DNA of 64,000 nucleotides from Fratercula arctica (lineage: Eukaryota; Chordata; Aves; Charadriiformes; Alcidae). Numbering within the stretch: position 1 is the stretch's first letter; the number at the start of each line of letters is the position of its first letter. Position numbers and translations under genes: made by a program. The notes below the pieces were generated by a model. That model made no database searches, was not told where the DNA came from, and saw only the letters and a list, made by a program, of their open reading frames with translations. Below, piece after piece: positions 1-13,057 of the stretch. Where the stretch lies: NCBI GenBank assembly GCA_947846985.1, contig CANTUZ010000001.1, forward strand, positions 33,380,727 through 33,444,726, read 5' to 3'.

Positions 1-2990
1 GTCCAATTTACAAGGAAGCAAGGAACGAAAATTGCAAGTGAGAACCCATAAAGATTTATATAAATGCATAATAGGAATTTATCTTGAAAGACGAAAGGCT
101 ACTTATTCAGAGCCATTTTGTCCTGATGGACCAAAAAGCTACCAGTTACTCAAATTTTCATTCAAATATGAGAAACAAGAAACCCAAACTATAGTGCCTG
201 ACTGCCACCATGGATTACCAGTCCTTAGATTCAGGCACTGACACTACTACAGCACCTGAATTCAAGAGAGCAAGTGTGACTCAAGGCTTCCACCATATGA
301 CTGGGGAAGAAGCTTGGCATTTGGCAGGTAGGGGTAGAATCCAGCCTTCGCTCAACAGGTCCCATGTAAAAAAGGGCTGGACCTTGCCTTCACAGTCCAG
401 CCATACTGGAAAGGAAAACTATCTTTCACCTTTCACTCAGGACACTCCGTTTTTCAGGCATCATGACAAGGTGTGAGATACTGCAGTTAGCTGAGGAGGA
501 ATTAAGCATGGGGAAAGCGCACTTGGTCTTCACCACAGGTAGCTGCTACAAAATGAAAGGTTACACTATCCAGCCAATGATGACTTTATTCAAAACACAG
601 AGAGCCAGAGCATGTCCATGGCAGTGACTTTATCTCATCCCAGTTTAGGCTTTCAAGCAGACAGATCTAGTGCTCAGTCCAGTCCAGGATCCTGCATTGG
701 CCACCACCTCATTAAGGATGTGCTGAATTTATGGACCCATCTTCAGCTGCAGCTCAGTGGAAATGCTAGGTCACAGCTTGTCAGCCTCCCTAGAGCCTTC
801 TGATTTGAGCGAGACAAGGCAACAGCTGGTAAATGTTGTCACTTGAAGCAGGGTTATCAGTGGTAGGGACTGCTATTGCTGTTGCCCAGGGTGCTCCTAA
901 ATCTGCAGAGCACCACCTTGCTGCTGCTTCCCCCTGAAAGCAACGCCGCTCCGGGAGGGTATCAGTCAGCAGAGAACGCTGCCACCGCCGACACACAGGC
1001 AGTGATTTATCCACGCCACCGCCAAAAGAGGCAAGTCACACAAAGGTCGTGGTGCTGCAAAGTAAATAGCTTGCTTTAATGTATGTGGTGAATAATAATG
1101 TCCGACATTACAGAGAGAGAGGGAAAATGTATATCTCCCCTTGCTTAAAATTTATGGAATGATCAGAATCAGGGGAAAATGTGGATGAGAGGATGAGGGT
1201 AGGAGAGGAGTTCCCCAATTAAACTTTTTTCTCCTTCCCTATCCCAGCCTTATATACAAAATGCAACATATGTAATAGATGTATAAATGAGCAAAACCCG
1301 TAGTGCGTACCAAATCTGCAATCCAATAATTTGTATTGGAATGTTTCAGCAAAACCTGACTGTGACTACAAACACTTCACAGACTAACTTTTAGATTCAT
1401 GAGGTTTTTTGCTTGGTTTGCCTACATGTTCTCTGAGCTCTGTGCCAAAAAAATATTTCCTTTCTTGCATTGAAACGTGACGCTGACACGTGTCACACTA
1501 CTTCTTTTGTGCGGGCTTAAGCATACTTCCTCTATCTGCTTTTTTGTAGATTCATACATATTAGACACACATCTTTGGGTTTTAATTATAAAATTAATGT
1601 AGACAGCAACCAGAAATAAAGCTGACAAATCTAATTTCACAAGTAACTCAATATCATCTCAGGATCTCTGAGGAGGAAAAGAAAAAATTATGTCCAAGGG
1701 GTTACAAGAATGTTTCTGAAGGGGCAAATTAAAAAAACAAACAAACAAAAAACCGTCTTCAGATTAATAGAGGAGCATTTCCCTAGTGTCAAATCCCATA
1801 TTTATCACCAGCCAGGAGAATGTGATGGTATTTTAAACATGAAATGACTTTTCATACTTCTTCCAATCCCAGACACTTAAGGGAAAAAGCTATATAGATA
1901 TATATCCTAAATGCATCTTAAAGGAAAATAGTTTCTAAAAATAGTTGTTTAATGACCCTATACAGTGCTGTGCTAGCTCAAATCATGTAAACTCCCTCCC
2001 ACTCCTTAGATTTCATCTAAAACTTTTTTAGAAGTTATTGACCTCTCCCAAGCATTGACAGAAAAAAGAGGATTGCTGTAAGGTAAGTGGAGAGAAGCTG
2101 TCAAGTGACCAGTCACAGCCAGGCTGAGCGCTGCACTGATGAGGAAGGGGTACAGGTAGCTTTCATGTCCCATGACAAATGTCACAGATACACAAGGATG
2201 GTCCTGGACGTACAAAGAAACCCAATTATCTTACACATGAAAATACAATGCCAGCCAGCAGTTGTTTTTTTCTGCCAGGAGGAGGTCAGGAAATACAAAG
2301 AAACCCTGAAAGAACAATGTAGCTTGCTAACCAGGAATTTGAACCCAAACTTAGATCCAGTGAGGCTTTTTTTAAACCCGGTTGTTGTAGTTTTCTACTC
2401 CTGTGTCCTAGGAGTAGGACAGTGTAGGACTAGGATCCACATGGACCCCTACATCTTTAATTCTCAAGGGCGATGGTGATGGATCAGGCACAGCAGTAAT
2501 CCTGAGTCTCACATCTGCTTTGTCCGTGCCCTGCAGGATGGGTTTGTGGTGCTGGAGCCAGGTAAACACTGCTCTTCACTGTTCCCTTGTTTCCATTTTC
2601 TCTACAGTGGAAGCTGGAAAAAGTGTACCTTGTAAAATCTTTCAAGGCCAAAATGTAGCTTTGTTTACGGACAACATTGTTCTCACAATGGGAAAGAGGG
2701 TGGATTGTAAAAGCAGACATAATGGCTTAGACCAAGTCTTAACCACCACAGGACCCATACCAAGTAGTGGCTTCCAGAGATGATGCCCATGTGTTTATTA
2801 TCCCTTAATGAATTTTTCTTCCATTAATTTATTCCATTTCTTTTGGGAACTAACAAAAACTTTTGGCACCTGTTGTGCCATACAGCAAGAAGTTACACAA
2901 TTTCACCATGAAGAAGCTTGGTTTTGAACCAGGCAGTTTAATTTTATATTCCCTACTTGTACTGAAAGAGGAAAAGACATCAAAATTTGT
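1..2990. other. Non-coding DNA, nothing recognised
   Basis: AT-rich sequence with short unrelated frames in all six readings. A short CAAA run lies near 1737-1750. No exon, repeat family or RNA gene was recognised. Confidence 0.5.
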
Positions 2991-3580
2991 TCATAGAATC
3001 ACAGAATCATAGAATGTGTTGGGGACCTTTAAAAGTCATCTAGTCCAACCCCTCTGCAGTCAGCAGGGACATCTTCAACTAGATCAGGTTGCTCAGAGCC
3101 TCATCAAGCCTGACCTTGAATGTCTCCAGGGATGGGGCCTCCTCCACTTCTCTGGGCAACCTGTTCCAGTGCCTCACCACCTGCATTGTAAACAACTTCT
3201 TCCTAATGTCTAATCTAAACCTACCCTGCTCTAGTTTAAAACCATTGTCCTTTGTCCTATTGCTACATGCCCTTGCAAACAGCCCCTCCCCAGCTTTCTT
3301 ATAGGCTTCTTCAGATACTGGAAGGCCACTATAAGGTCTCCCTGGAGTCTTCTCTTCTCCAGGCTGAACAACCCCAGCTCTTTCAGCCTGTCTTCATAGG
3401 AGAAGTGCTCCAGCCCTTTGATCATCTTGGTGGCCCTCCTCTGGACCTGCTCCAACAGGTCCATGTCCTTCTTGTGCTGAGGGCTCCAGAGCTGGACACA
3501 GTACTCCAGGTGGGGTCTCACGAGAGCAGAGCAGAGGGGGAGAATGACCTCTCTGGATCTGCTGGCCACAGTTCTTTTGA
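2991..3580 (-). mobile_element. CR1 LINE 3' fragment
   Basis: The left edge holds the octamer-type tail (complement of ATTCTATGATTCT), followed by the CR1 3' UTR signature for GTTGGACTAGATGA-like sequence, so the element is on the minus strand. The minus frame 3569-3231 encodes the C-terminal part of CR1 ORF2, from [19 protein letters not shown] through HLEYC and QRRATKMI to the LEKRRL block. It is 5'-truncated and carries no reverse-transcriptase active site. Confidence 0.93.
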
Positions 3581-4438
3581 TCTACCCAAATCTGCTCCAA
3601 GTCAGCCTTACAGCTTGGCAAGAGCAGAAGTCCTAAGCACAGCCTTCTTGACCTCAGTGCGGTGATGATCTCTTACAGCAGTGATATTGTTGCATGCATT
3701 GAAGATGTGCTGCTGGAAGGAGTAGGCGGTGATCACACCTTCATTAGGCAGTCCGAGGATTAATAGATTAATAGAAATGGTCTATAGGTGAATCTGACCA
3801 CTGATATCAGCTGGAGAGAGGTTTCAGTCACCTCCAGCAACTTCTGCTCCACTCAGTCATCATGCCAAAGGTTGTTTTTGCACCAGCAATGACTCATCCC
3901 TGTGAGGATAAGGAGATCTTTCACCCAGCATCAGCAGCGTCATCCCAGGTAGCAACAGTCTGATCAATGAATGTGATTTTAATGGCAAGTCTGCATTTAA
4001 CTCGATATGGTAGAACAATATAAAAAATTGTTACAGAGCTGGTTGCACTAGCTCCGGTGTTGTTACCGTTTCCTAGGTAGGCTGATCACAACCTAACGAT
4101 TATCAATACATTTTTTTGAACTAGTTCCCACATGCAAGAATGTTTCCTTTCCCAGAATATACAATCAGTTGTAAAACAAACATCTGTAAGGATTCAATAT
4201 ACGCACATAAGAGGGTCAGACTTTAGTCTCCAGAGAAGCTGGTGTCCTTCTCCACTGTCCTCAATAAGAGAAGCCGATATCTCAGTTCAGTGAAGAAGAT
4301 TGAAAGAGCGGGCTGAGAGAACTGTGGAAGAAACTCATGAAGCTCTTCCCAGGGCCACAGAGCAACTGAGAAATATCTTCATGACACAGTGCTCTCTGAA
4401 GGCCACAGCTCTCTTCTGAAGGACTGCTCAGAAATGCG
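3581..4438. other. Unassigned stretch between two CR1 copies; slightly coding-like on the minus strand
   Basis: No gene is recognised. On the minus strand, 3763-3609 gives an open run of about 50 codons (LPNEGVITAYSF, then AVLRTSALAKL before a stop). A second run in another frame (VTETSLQLISVV) lies around 3840-3800. A small duplication near 3758-3775 (TTAATAGA repeated) separates the two frames. It may be a decayed pseudogene of unknown parent, or chance. Confidence 0.3.
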
Positions 4439-4439
4439 A

Positions 4440-5366
4440 CAGGGACAGTGGGATTGAGTGCACCCGCAGCAAGTTTACTGACAACACCAAGCTGTGTGGT
4501 GTGGTCATGCTGGAACATGCTGGAGGGAAGGGATGACATCCAGAGGGACCTGGACAGGCTTGAGAGGTGGGCCCGTACAAACCTCATGAAGTTCAACCAG
4601 GCCAAGTGCAAGGTCCTGTATGTGTGTTGGGGCAATCCCAAGCACAAATACAGGTGGAGGGGAGAATCAATTGAGAGCAACCCTGAGGAGAAGGACCTGG
4701 GAGTGTTGGTGGGTGAAAAGCTCAACATGACCTGGCAATGTGCTCTCACAGCCCAGAGAGCAAACTGCATCCTGGGCTGCATCAAAGAAGCATGGCCAGC
4801 AGGTCGAGGGAGGTGATTCTGCCCCTCTGTTCTGCTCTGGTGAGACCCCACCTGGAGTACTGTGTCTAGCTCTGGAGTCCCCAACTTAAGAAGGACATGG
4901 ACCTGTTGGAACAGGTCCAGAGAAGGGCCACCAAGATGATCAGAGGACTGGAGCACTTCTCCTATGAAGACAGGCTGAGAGAGTTGGGATTGTTCAGCCT
5001 GGAGAAGAGAAGGCTCCCAGGAGAATTCCAGTACTTAAAGGGGGCCTATAAGAGAGATGGGGAGGGACTCTTTATGAGGGAATGTAGCGATAGGATGAGG
5101 GGTAATGGTTTTAAACTGAAAGAGGGGAGCTTTAGATTAGACATTAGGAAGAAATTCTTTACAATGCAGGTGGTGAGGCACTGGAACAGGTTGCCCTGAG
5201 AAGCTGTGGATGCCCATCCCTGGAAGTGTTCAAGGCCAGGTTGAATGAGGCTTTGAGCAGCCTGGTCTAGTGGGAGGTGTCCCTGCCCATGGCAGGGGGG
5301 TTGGAACTAGATGGTCTTTAAGGTCCCTTCCATCCCAAACCATTCTATGATTCTATTCTGTGATTT
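4440..5366 (+). mobile_element. CR1 LINE, 0.9 kb, plus strand
   Basis: A 5'-truncated CR1 copy with broken ORF2. It starts in the reverse-transcriptase palm (SKFTDNTKL, where the intact family has FADDTKL, so the catalytic Asp pair is lost). It continues through [27 protein letters not shown] and the C-terminal [19 protein letters not shown] block. The 3' end has the CR1 UTR and the tail CCATTCTATGATTCTATT. At least one frame change lies near 4790-4810 and a stop near 4867. Confidence 0.93.
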
Positions 5367-6094
5367 AGCTCAGGTTAACATGGACCATATCTGCCTGCCA
5401 GAGCCAAGGTGGAAATTGAGACCCAGAATTCCCACTTAATTCTCCAGTCTATGAAAATACTAATTTAACTCATAGCCAAGAAGTGCTTTGAGATTCTTGT
5501 AGCTTTAAACCTATGAACTTTGATGACTTTTCAATCACTTCTTTATCTTATACAGTATCACTCTGAGTTTTGCATAAACATACTTGGACTCTAACATGCA
5601 AAACTTATTGGAATCTTGTAAAAGCTTTGATTTGGAAATGGAACTTATGCAAGTGTATGTTAATGATTTGGCATCTTAAAGGGGTTATTTTGAGTGCTAT
5701 CTTTAACTTCATTACCATTAAATTATTCCAAAGAGTTGCTTGCAGCTTGTGGCCTAATGCTTTGAACCAATTTGAAAATTTGTATGTAGATTTTGTCATA
5801 GTCCTCAGTCAAGAGGACATTTCAACAATGGGAACCAATTAAACAGCTTTTGGGAGATCAAGACACGTTTACCTCAGTTACACAATGATGATCCTTTCCT
5901 ATATTTTTTCTGCATAGAGTGAATTGGCAATCAAAACTTGAACAGGTGGAAATTCATCAGAAATATCTAAATAATTTGCTAAAACACAAACCACACAGCC
6001 TTTATCTTGCAAGTAATTATTGCCACATGCACGTAGTAAAGTTGGAAAGCTTCTGGAAATCGAGTTCCATTCAAACAGTCAATCCCAGATGACT

Positions 6095-6126
6095 ATAGAA
6101 GACCATAATAGAAGACCATAATAGAA
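6095..6126 (+). repeat. 13-bp tandem repeat, 2.5 copies
   Basis: Unit ATAGAAGACCATA at 6095-6107 and 6108-6120, identical, followed by a partial third copy. Confidence 0.9.
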
Positions 6127-9100
6127 AAGAGCACCTTGAGAGAAACATTCATCTCCAATAATCTGGTTGTGCCCTGTAAGGTCAGCAAGCAGCCAGCCCA
6201 AATCTCAGGATTGTATTCTATTTCCCTTATAGAAGTAATATGAAAGGACAAAATAAGGGAATGATGCGCTTTCTTAATCCTTTACGTGATCCTAACACTG
6301 GCTGTAGGGACTACTGTTGCTAGGAGTTTCTAACTGTGGAAAATTTGGGTAATATAGCTATTCCTTAGCCAATTCTGCACTGGATCACTGCAAGGGAAAA
6401 GGAAATACAGACAGCTTAATGTACAGTTAGATTCATCCATAGGTTAATGTGGTCAGCCTAAAGCCTTTTAGCTACTGACCGAGAGATCAATGGCTTATTA
6501 CGATCAATGACCAATGAGAATATATTTGCTTCACTCTACCACGCTTTTGGAAATGGGGGTAAAGGGAACATTGTCAAAGGTGAAATCCTTGCCTTGAGAG
6601 GTGTTTTCTTAATTGGAAGAAACTTTGTTTTTTTAAACACTGTTTTGGGGGGCAAAGGGAAATGTAAAGGGCATTTTTGATACTTTATTTTCCTGTCATA
6701 CATTCCCACACCTCCCGAGGTTGTGTTAAGCACTTTAAAGTTATTGTGGGATAGGGGACAATTGGTATTACCACTATAAAAGCTTCCCCTCAGTCCTCCA
6801 CAGCACGAATCAGAAGTATAAATTGCTGTGCCTAAGTGGGAGAAGTAAGAAATAGACTGTTCCCACTGGAAAGATAAGTGACTGGAAATGAGCCCAAAAA
6901 TTTGTGTTTAGGAGTCTCAAAGCTGGAATGCTGCTAGAGTGGATTACCAGGGAAACCAGCAATGAGTAGGAACCAGAGCCTAAACATCTGACTCTGTTTG
7001 CCTGGCATGTATTTTGGAGAGATGCAGTGTGCATAAAGACCTCGGATTTACTTCACTGCACATCTCAATAAAGAGATATTTTCTACTAAATTGCTGTAGA
7101 ACATCATTTCTCACTGGTTCAACCTTTGATTTCTTAGAAGTAGTGTGCTCCTGTGTACATCCAATGACCCTGAGTTATAGCAAACAGCATCTTCTTTTTG
7201 CCTACCTGAACGCACTGGTATGGTGAAAGAGGAAGGAAGACGGAATCTGTGCCAATTTTACTCCTTATCCTGGGTCACACAGGACCCTCTACATGTTTCC
7301 CTCTGCACAGTGATGGAGGTGGAATATCCACTCATCCTATATTTCCTCTTTTGAAAAATATTTATGCGCCAGCCTTCTTCCAGCAGGCAATTATAGCAAC
7401 AGTTCCCGCTTGCCATCTCCTCCTCTCCGTCTTTCCACTCTCTGAAAAAAAGAAAGAATCTTGCCACTTTTATATATATTTTCTAAATCCCTACTATATC
7501 AGTTGGGTTTCGCATCTTCAGCAGGGCTTCAATCCCACCTTCAAGGTTTTTTTTTCCCCTACACTTACAAGAACTGGAAAGATATTCCAGAGAAGTGTCT
7601 TAAAAAAACACCAAGGACCCCGAGATGACCAAACCCAAACATGTGTGCGCATACGTATGCATATACCCAACTTCTCTGCAAGGTATACTGTGAATGCAGA
7701 ATTTGCCCTAATTCTGAGAAACTCACTTCTAACCCTCCTCCACACTCGCACATACTCTAATGCACTCCCTCTTGTACGAATTCACCCTCTCCCACGCTGA
7801 CATATATATTCTCTCTCTCCTTCACCACTCTCTTTGCCTCTGAGCTAAATTACTCTACTGTGGAAGTTGCCATCAGCAATTTTCACCCTTTGCTGCTCTT
7901 TCAAGGAGTTTATGCAGTGGTGCAGCCATGATGTTCAATTAGCTACTTGGTATCTTTTGGGATATTTTCCAACTATTTGCACCCATGTGTTACAGGACAG
8001 CAGTGTTTCTCATGACACCTCCATGGACTGAACTGGTGAGGTTGAACTTTTGTGTTGATTACTTAGGCTCAAATGGATATTTTGGGGATGACATAGCTCC
8101 CATTATAAGGTCTCTGCCCAGCTACCAAACACCCACGTTAACTCATGTGTGGTGCACACTTGCATTTTATGGGAAGAAAGTTACTTCAGAGGCTGAAGCA
8201 GTGTCCTAAGGAACTGGAAGTAGCCTCAGATCCTGGTGCTATCACTAATGGAATAGATGTCCTTTTGAGTTTTTTGCTAAAGCGTGTAATAACACCCAGC
8301 TGCTTGTGCCCATCCTCACAGCTCATGGTGAACAGTGTGATGAATGGGGTGAACACTCTGAGGTTGTTTCAGTGCACAGTCAGCCAGGTTGTCTTAGATC
8401 CAGACATACCCCATGAGGACACAGCATTATTCCCAGGTCAGAGATGTGAGATGCTGTGACCCATTTTCCTTAAATGAAAGCTTGAAAGGAAGTGAGAAGG
8501 TCCTGGATGAATTCAGGGCTTGAGCTCTTGACCCCTTATGACTTTCACAGATGGTCATGAGAAAAGTCTTCCAACTTTCCCGCATTTCAGTTTCTTGGTT
8601 ATAACAAAGCAGCACTTTCTACCACATGGGGAAATTTTGAGGATAAACACATTAATGACTGTGGGCACTATCACGCTAGAGTAATGAAGGACACAAGTGC
8701 CCAAGAAATTTTTTGCTTTTCAAATGTGAGAATAAAAAAGCAACTAAACCAGATCAAAATACTTACATTTAGGATGGATGGGGGACTGTTATAAGGTTTG
8801 CTTATTACTTGTCTGGGGAGCTCTGAGATGCTGTAGAATCAGTTGGTGTTAGAACTATACTGTGATCTACACAGTTTGATGAACTGAACTAGCCCTGGCA
8901 GATTAACTTAATTGTTTTATGTTAAAGCCAGTCCTTTAGATTTATTCTTTGTGAATCACAAAACATAAATAAATGCACATATATGTGTGGGCTTAAGGGA
9001 GAAAACATGCGGTGATTTGACAAAGTAGATGAATCTTTATTTCACATTAAAATGGTGGGTCCTTCATATTGATTCTTCCCAGGCATTAACCCTGGTGGTT

Positions 9101-11828
9101 ATATATAGGAAGCTGGGCCTAAGCACTCAGTAGCTGAAAGAATAGTAGGGATAACTCATTTCTCACGTAAGGGCATGTCAAACAAGTGGGAATTTAGGGA
9201 AACTATGGCTTCTTGAATACCTAGATTAATGTCGAGTGATCTCCTTGAAAAAAAGTTTCCACTGACAACACCTATTCCTCCCCTTCCCCCGTGAAAAAAC
9301 TTGTGCTGCCAAGAACAGCTTTCTGTTCACGAGAAGTGCTGATTTTGTGCAAAGTGAAGGGAACCTTTACTCAGCTGTTCTGATCTTTTAAGTAAATATT
9401 TATTTATTTTCTGTATGAAGTTATAAAGTTTCTTGGGAATACAGATAATGTAGCAGGAGGAAAAGTAATTACTGTAATTTTGCCTGTGCTTTTGGAAAAT
9501 AATCCATCTGATAAGCACCCCATTTACATTTTGTGAATTGCACAGCTCAGCATATGAGCATCTTAAGTAGATGCATGCAGTCCCTATTTATCAAATACTA
9601 CCATTCTCCTGCTAACAGAAGTAGTTGTCCTGGCCTTTTCGTTTTTCAAAGACCATGTGATTAAGATGTCATCTACATTAAGCATGCCTTGCGTCCATTT
9701 CTTGAGGAACGGCATGGTCACTGCTCAGAGGTGCTCCCTGAGGGTTAGCAATGCTTTTAAACAGGGAAGAAGGACCTCAGCCCATAAGGGCAGTCAGACA
9801 CCGAGCAGGTGCCCCTTCTTTTCAGCATAGCTTGCAAAGACCCAAAGCAGGCCCAAACCCATCCCCACTCTGGGAAAAGGATGGTGCAAGCATCCAACCA
9901 GCTTTTTTCCTTCATCTTCCTAGAGGTTTATTTTCTAGCAGAGGGAAATATCTGTGCCTCTGATTTTCTAGGGCTAAATAGGAAGACTCTGAAAGAAAAC
10001 CTCATTAATTCCCTATGCTACAGATGACATCAAATAAGACATTCTTTAGGAAGTGAAGTGACAGACTGAGGGGGAGAAGGGAATGAGAACTGACCTAGCA
10101 ACCATGCCTGTCAGGTAGCCTGAGGACAGTCAGTTGCCATCAACATGAATGAGGGCTGAAGGCACTCAGCACCTTGCCTTATTAAGCCCAAAATGAAAGC
10201 AACCTATCTATCTCATCAAAATTGCAGTGCCTTCCTCCTTCCCAAAAGGCACGGTGATTTGTAAGAATTTGCTATCCTTGGCATTGTTTCCAACTGAGCT
10301 CTTTTGACCTCCCTTATCATTTGATGGGCGAGACATGCACGCACACCAGCTGAGAGCTTTAGGATGCTTCAAAGGCAGCCCGCGGCTACTTCCATTGCCC
10401 ACACCACCTCTTTTTCCTCAGGAAAGTGCTATTTGGGCAGGTATGGTGCAGACAAAGGTGGGTACCTTGTCACAGCAAGAGGGGAGGTACGAGATGGGCC
10501 TCCTTCCCCACCCCAGGGTGGCCACGGTGGCACCCCCATCAGGGAGGGGCCATGCAGTAGGTGGAGGGCACACAGGAAAAGTATCATCCCACCTTGGCTC
10601 TGCTTCAGCCGTATCTGCTTTTTCCAAGCGAAGCCTGGGAAAGGGCCAAGCAGGAGCATCTCCATCACAGCTTGCTGCTTCATTCAAGCATGGGATCAGG
10701 GTTTGCAGGGATATCTGTGTCACACACCGTCCGAGCGTGTGAATGAGAAAGGCAGGATGCCATCTGCTTGGGAGGGTCTGAGGGCTCCTCTCTTTCTCCC
10801 CCTCTCCTCCCTGACCCTTTCCTACCAAGCCTCAACCCTCATGGCAGCTGAGCTGTGGCTTCTCATGTAGGTTGCTAGCAGGAGGGTTGTCTATTATGTT
10901 TTATTATGTTTTGTGCAGGAATCTGTAACCCTCAAACAGCATTCATGCGACATACAGCAATACATTTTTTTCCACGGAATACTTTCCCCTTAAAAACACC
11001 TTTCATCCTCTGCAGAGGAAGACACAAAATATTTCTAAGGCATCAGGCTTCTTACACAGATTTTTCCTCACTGCCTATATGCCAAAGCATTTCACAGTGG
11101 TAAAAATTATGAGGCTGCGTACAGTGAAATGTAAGGAAAGCTGTTGCAGAACGACACCGCACAGCGTGAGTGGGAGAGGGAAGGAGGAGTCAGTCATGAG
11201 ACCAACAACTGAAGGAGAAATAAATTAAGAGTCATAAAACAAACTGCCATTCAAAACTCCCTTTCCACAGCGAGGCCATTACTGCGGTTTCTGACAGCTT
11301 CACAAAATGAGGACGATTTGGGAACGGTCCCGAGGATACATTTCTGCTCCTGCCCTGTGTGCCACAGGACATGTCAGACCTTTTCCACAGCCACACTCTG
11401 AAATCCACAGAATGGAGCATTCATAAAGATAATGAGAACAGCTGTAGACAGAGCAAATGGATGAAAAAAGAAAAGGGATATAAAGTTTGGCTTCCAAAGC
11501 AAAACCCCTGCCTGGTGCCTCCTTGCCTGGTGTGTAGTTGTGGGATACACACGTACCATTATCAGAGACTGGGTGGGCAGGACCACTGGCTCAGTTTGGT
11601 GGGACACCTGCCCTATGAGCTCTCTGGATTCAGGAGCCTCTAAGGGCATGTGCAAGTTTCCAAGGGTTCTCACCTACCTTGGATGGGGTGTAAAAAGATG
11701 ACGTTACAACTGGAGGGGCTGTGTGGCATGGCACTGAGACAGCAGGGAGGATCCTCGCGCATATAGACGGAGGTGAGCCCTGAAGGAAGAATACAAACTG
11801 GCCAGTAAACATGCTAACATGTGGTGGG

Positions 11829-11846
11829 ACACACACACACACACAC
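11829..11846 (+). repeat. (AC)9 microsatellite
   Basis: Nine uninterrupted AC units. Confidence 0.95.
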
Positions 11847-12808
11847 CAGCCTATGCTTTTTATTGTCTACTTGCAGATACAGAGGAAAATGTAGTTGGCT
11901 CAGGGACCCCACCTCTTAACACCTAGCTGCTTCAAAGTGTGTGAAGAAAATTGCGGTCAGAAAATTGTATCATGTTAACACCTATTTGGTGCTTTTCTCC
12001 CAAAGATCCCCCACTTCCTACCGCCAGTGTTGCAGCATGATTTAACTATGTAAAAAAAAAAATTCTGTGATTTTTGGTTTTTTGTCTCGATTGCACTTGC
12101 ATATAAAGAAATGCACACACAAAGTGCTAATTGCTCTGGATGAAGAAACTGTCAGTGCAAAATATAAAACATATGTGCCATTAAGTGTTTTCAAAGCAAA
12201 AGGGGCCTTCATTTGTTTAATGACCTCTAACCTTAATGTTAGAACAGTTCTTGAGACACTGAGCAAACAAAATATTACATCTATCTGTCATCAAAGCTCA
12301 CTATTTTTTTGCTAAATTTCACAATGAAGCTCTTCTCTGCCATGCTCAGCAAAAAGAAAAACACCAAAAGGAAAACTCTTTGTCATAAAGGTTAAATAAT
12401 CTTCTTTCTTCTTTAGAAAATATGTCTTCAGAAAAAGATTTTTTTGTTCTCCCTCGCTTCACACTGCTTACTTTTTACACACCCTCCTTTGCTTCCCCCC
12501 CACCTGTTACTGGTTTTGTGGACTAGACATCTTATTTGGCTTATAAACAACTACGTGCTTTTGCCCACAAGTACTGTGGATGCCAGTAGTGCTGTGAAAA
12601 TAATACTCTGTTTAATGCCTCATCAGATGCCAGATACAACTAGAGTTCAAAAATTATATGGATACTGGAGGTGAATATACAAACTACAGTGTCACCTAGG
12701 AAAAAATAATGACTTTTACAGAGCTCCACTTGGGATCAGTGGATGCAATGGGTGTGCTTCCCCACGTACACAATCAACACATCTCTCCATGGATGTGTTA
12801 ATGTCCTC

Positions 12809-13057
12809 TTAAATTGAAAGAGGGGAGATTTAGATTAGATATTAGGAGGAAATTCTTTACTGGGAGGGTGGTGAGGCACTGGAACAGGTTGCCCAGAGAA
12901 GCTGTGGATGCCCCATCCCTGGAAGTGTTCAAGGCCAGGCTGGATGGGGCTTTGAGTAGCCTGGTCTAGTGGGAGGTGTCCCTGCCCAGGGCAGGGGGTT
13001 GGAACTAGATGGTCTTTAAGGTCCCTTCCAACCTGAACCATTCTATGATTCTATGAT
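12809..13057 (+). mobile_element. CR1 LINE 3' end, plus strand
   Basis: A 249-bp 3' fragment. It begins in the sequence encoding [16 protein letters not shown], the last part of ORF2, and runs through the 3' UTR (GGGTTGGAACTAGATGG) to TTCTATGATTCTATGATG. Same subfamily type as the copies at 26344 and 47085. Confidence 0.92.

Larger units (their letters stand above)
5367..12808. other. Non-coding DNA with minor simple repeats
   Basis: No gene was recognised. Overlapping frames at 7249-7800 and 10335-10870 look like chance openings: low-complexity or proline/serine-rich translations, no motif, and open on both strands. A 13-bp tandem repeat at 6095-6126 and (AC)9 at 11829-11846 are noted separately. 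Confidence 0.5.

Noticed and set aside
4282..4956. 224-codon minus-strand frame
   Set aside because: It is the antisense shadow of the CR1 copy at 4440-5366 plus flank and has no independent support.
7249..7800. 183-codon plus-strand frame
   Set aside because: No recognisable domain and pyrimidine-rich low-complexity DNA; the frame opens at a non-ATG codon.
10335..10870. Overlapping frames of 135-168 codons on both strands
   Set aside because: Several frames are open at once with proline/serine-rich, motif-free products, as expected of GC-richer non-coding DNA.
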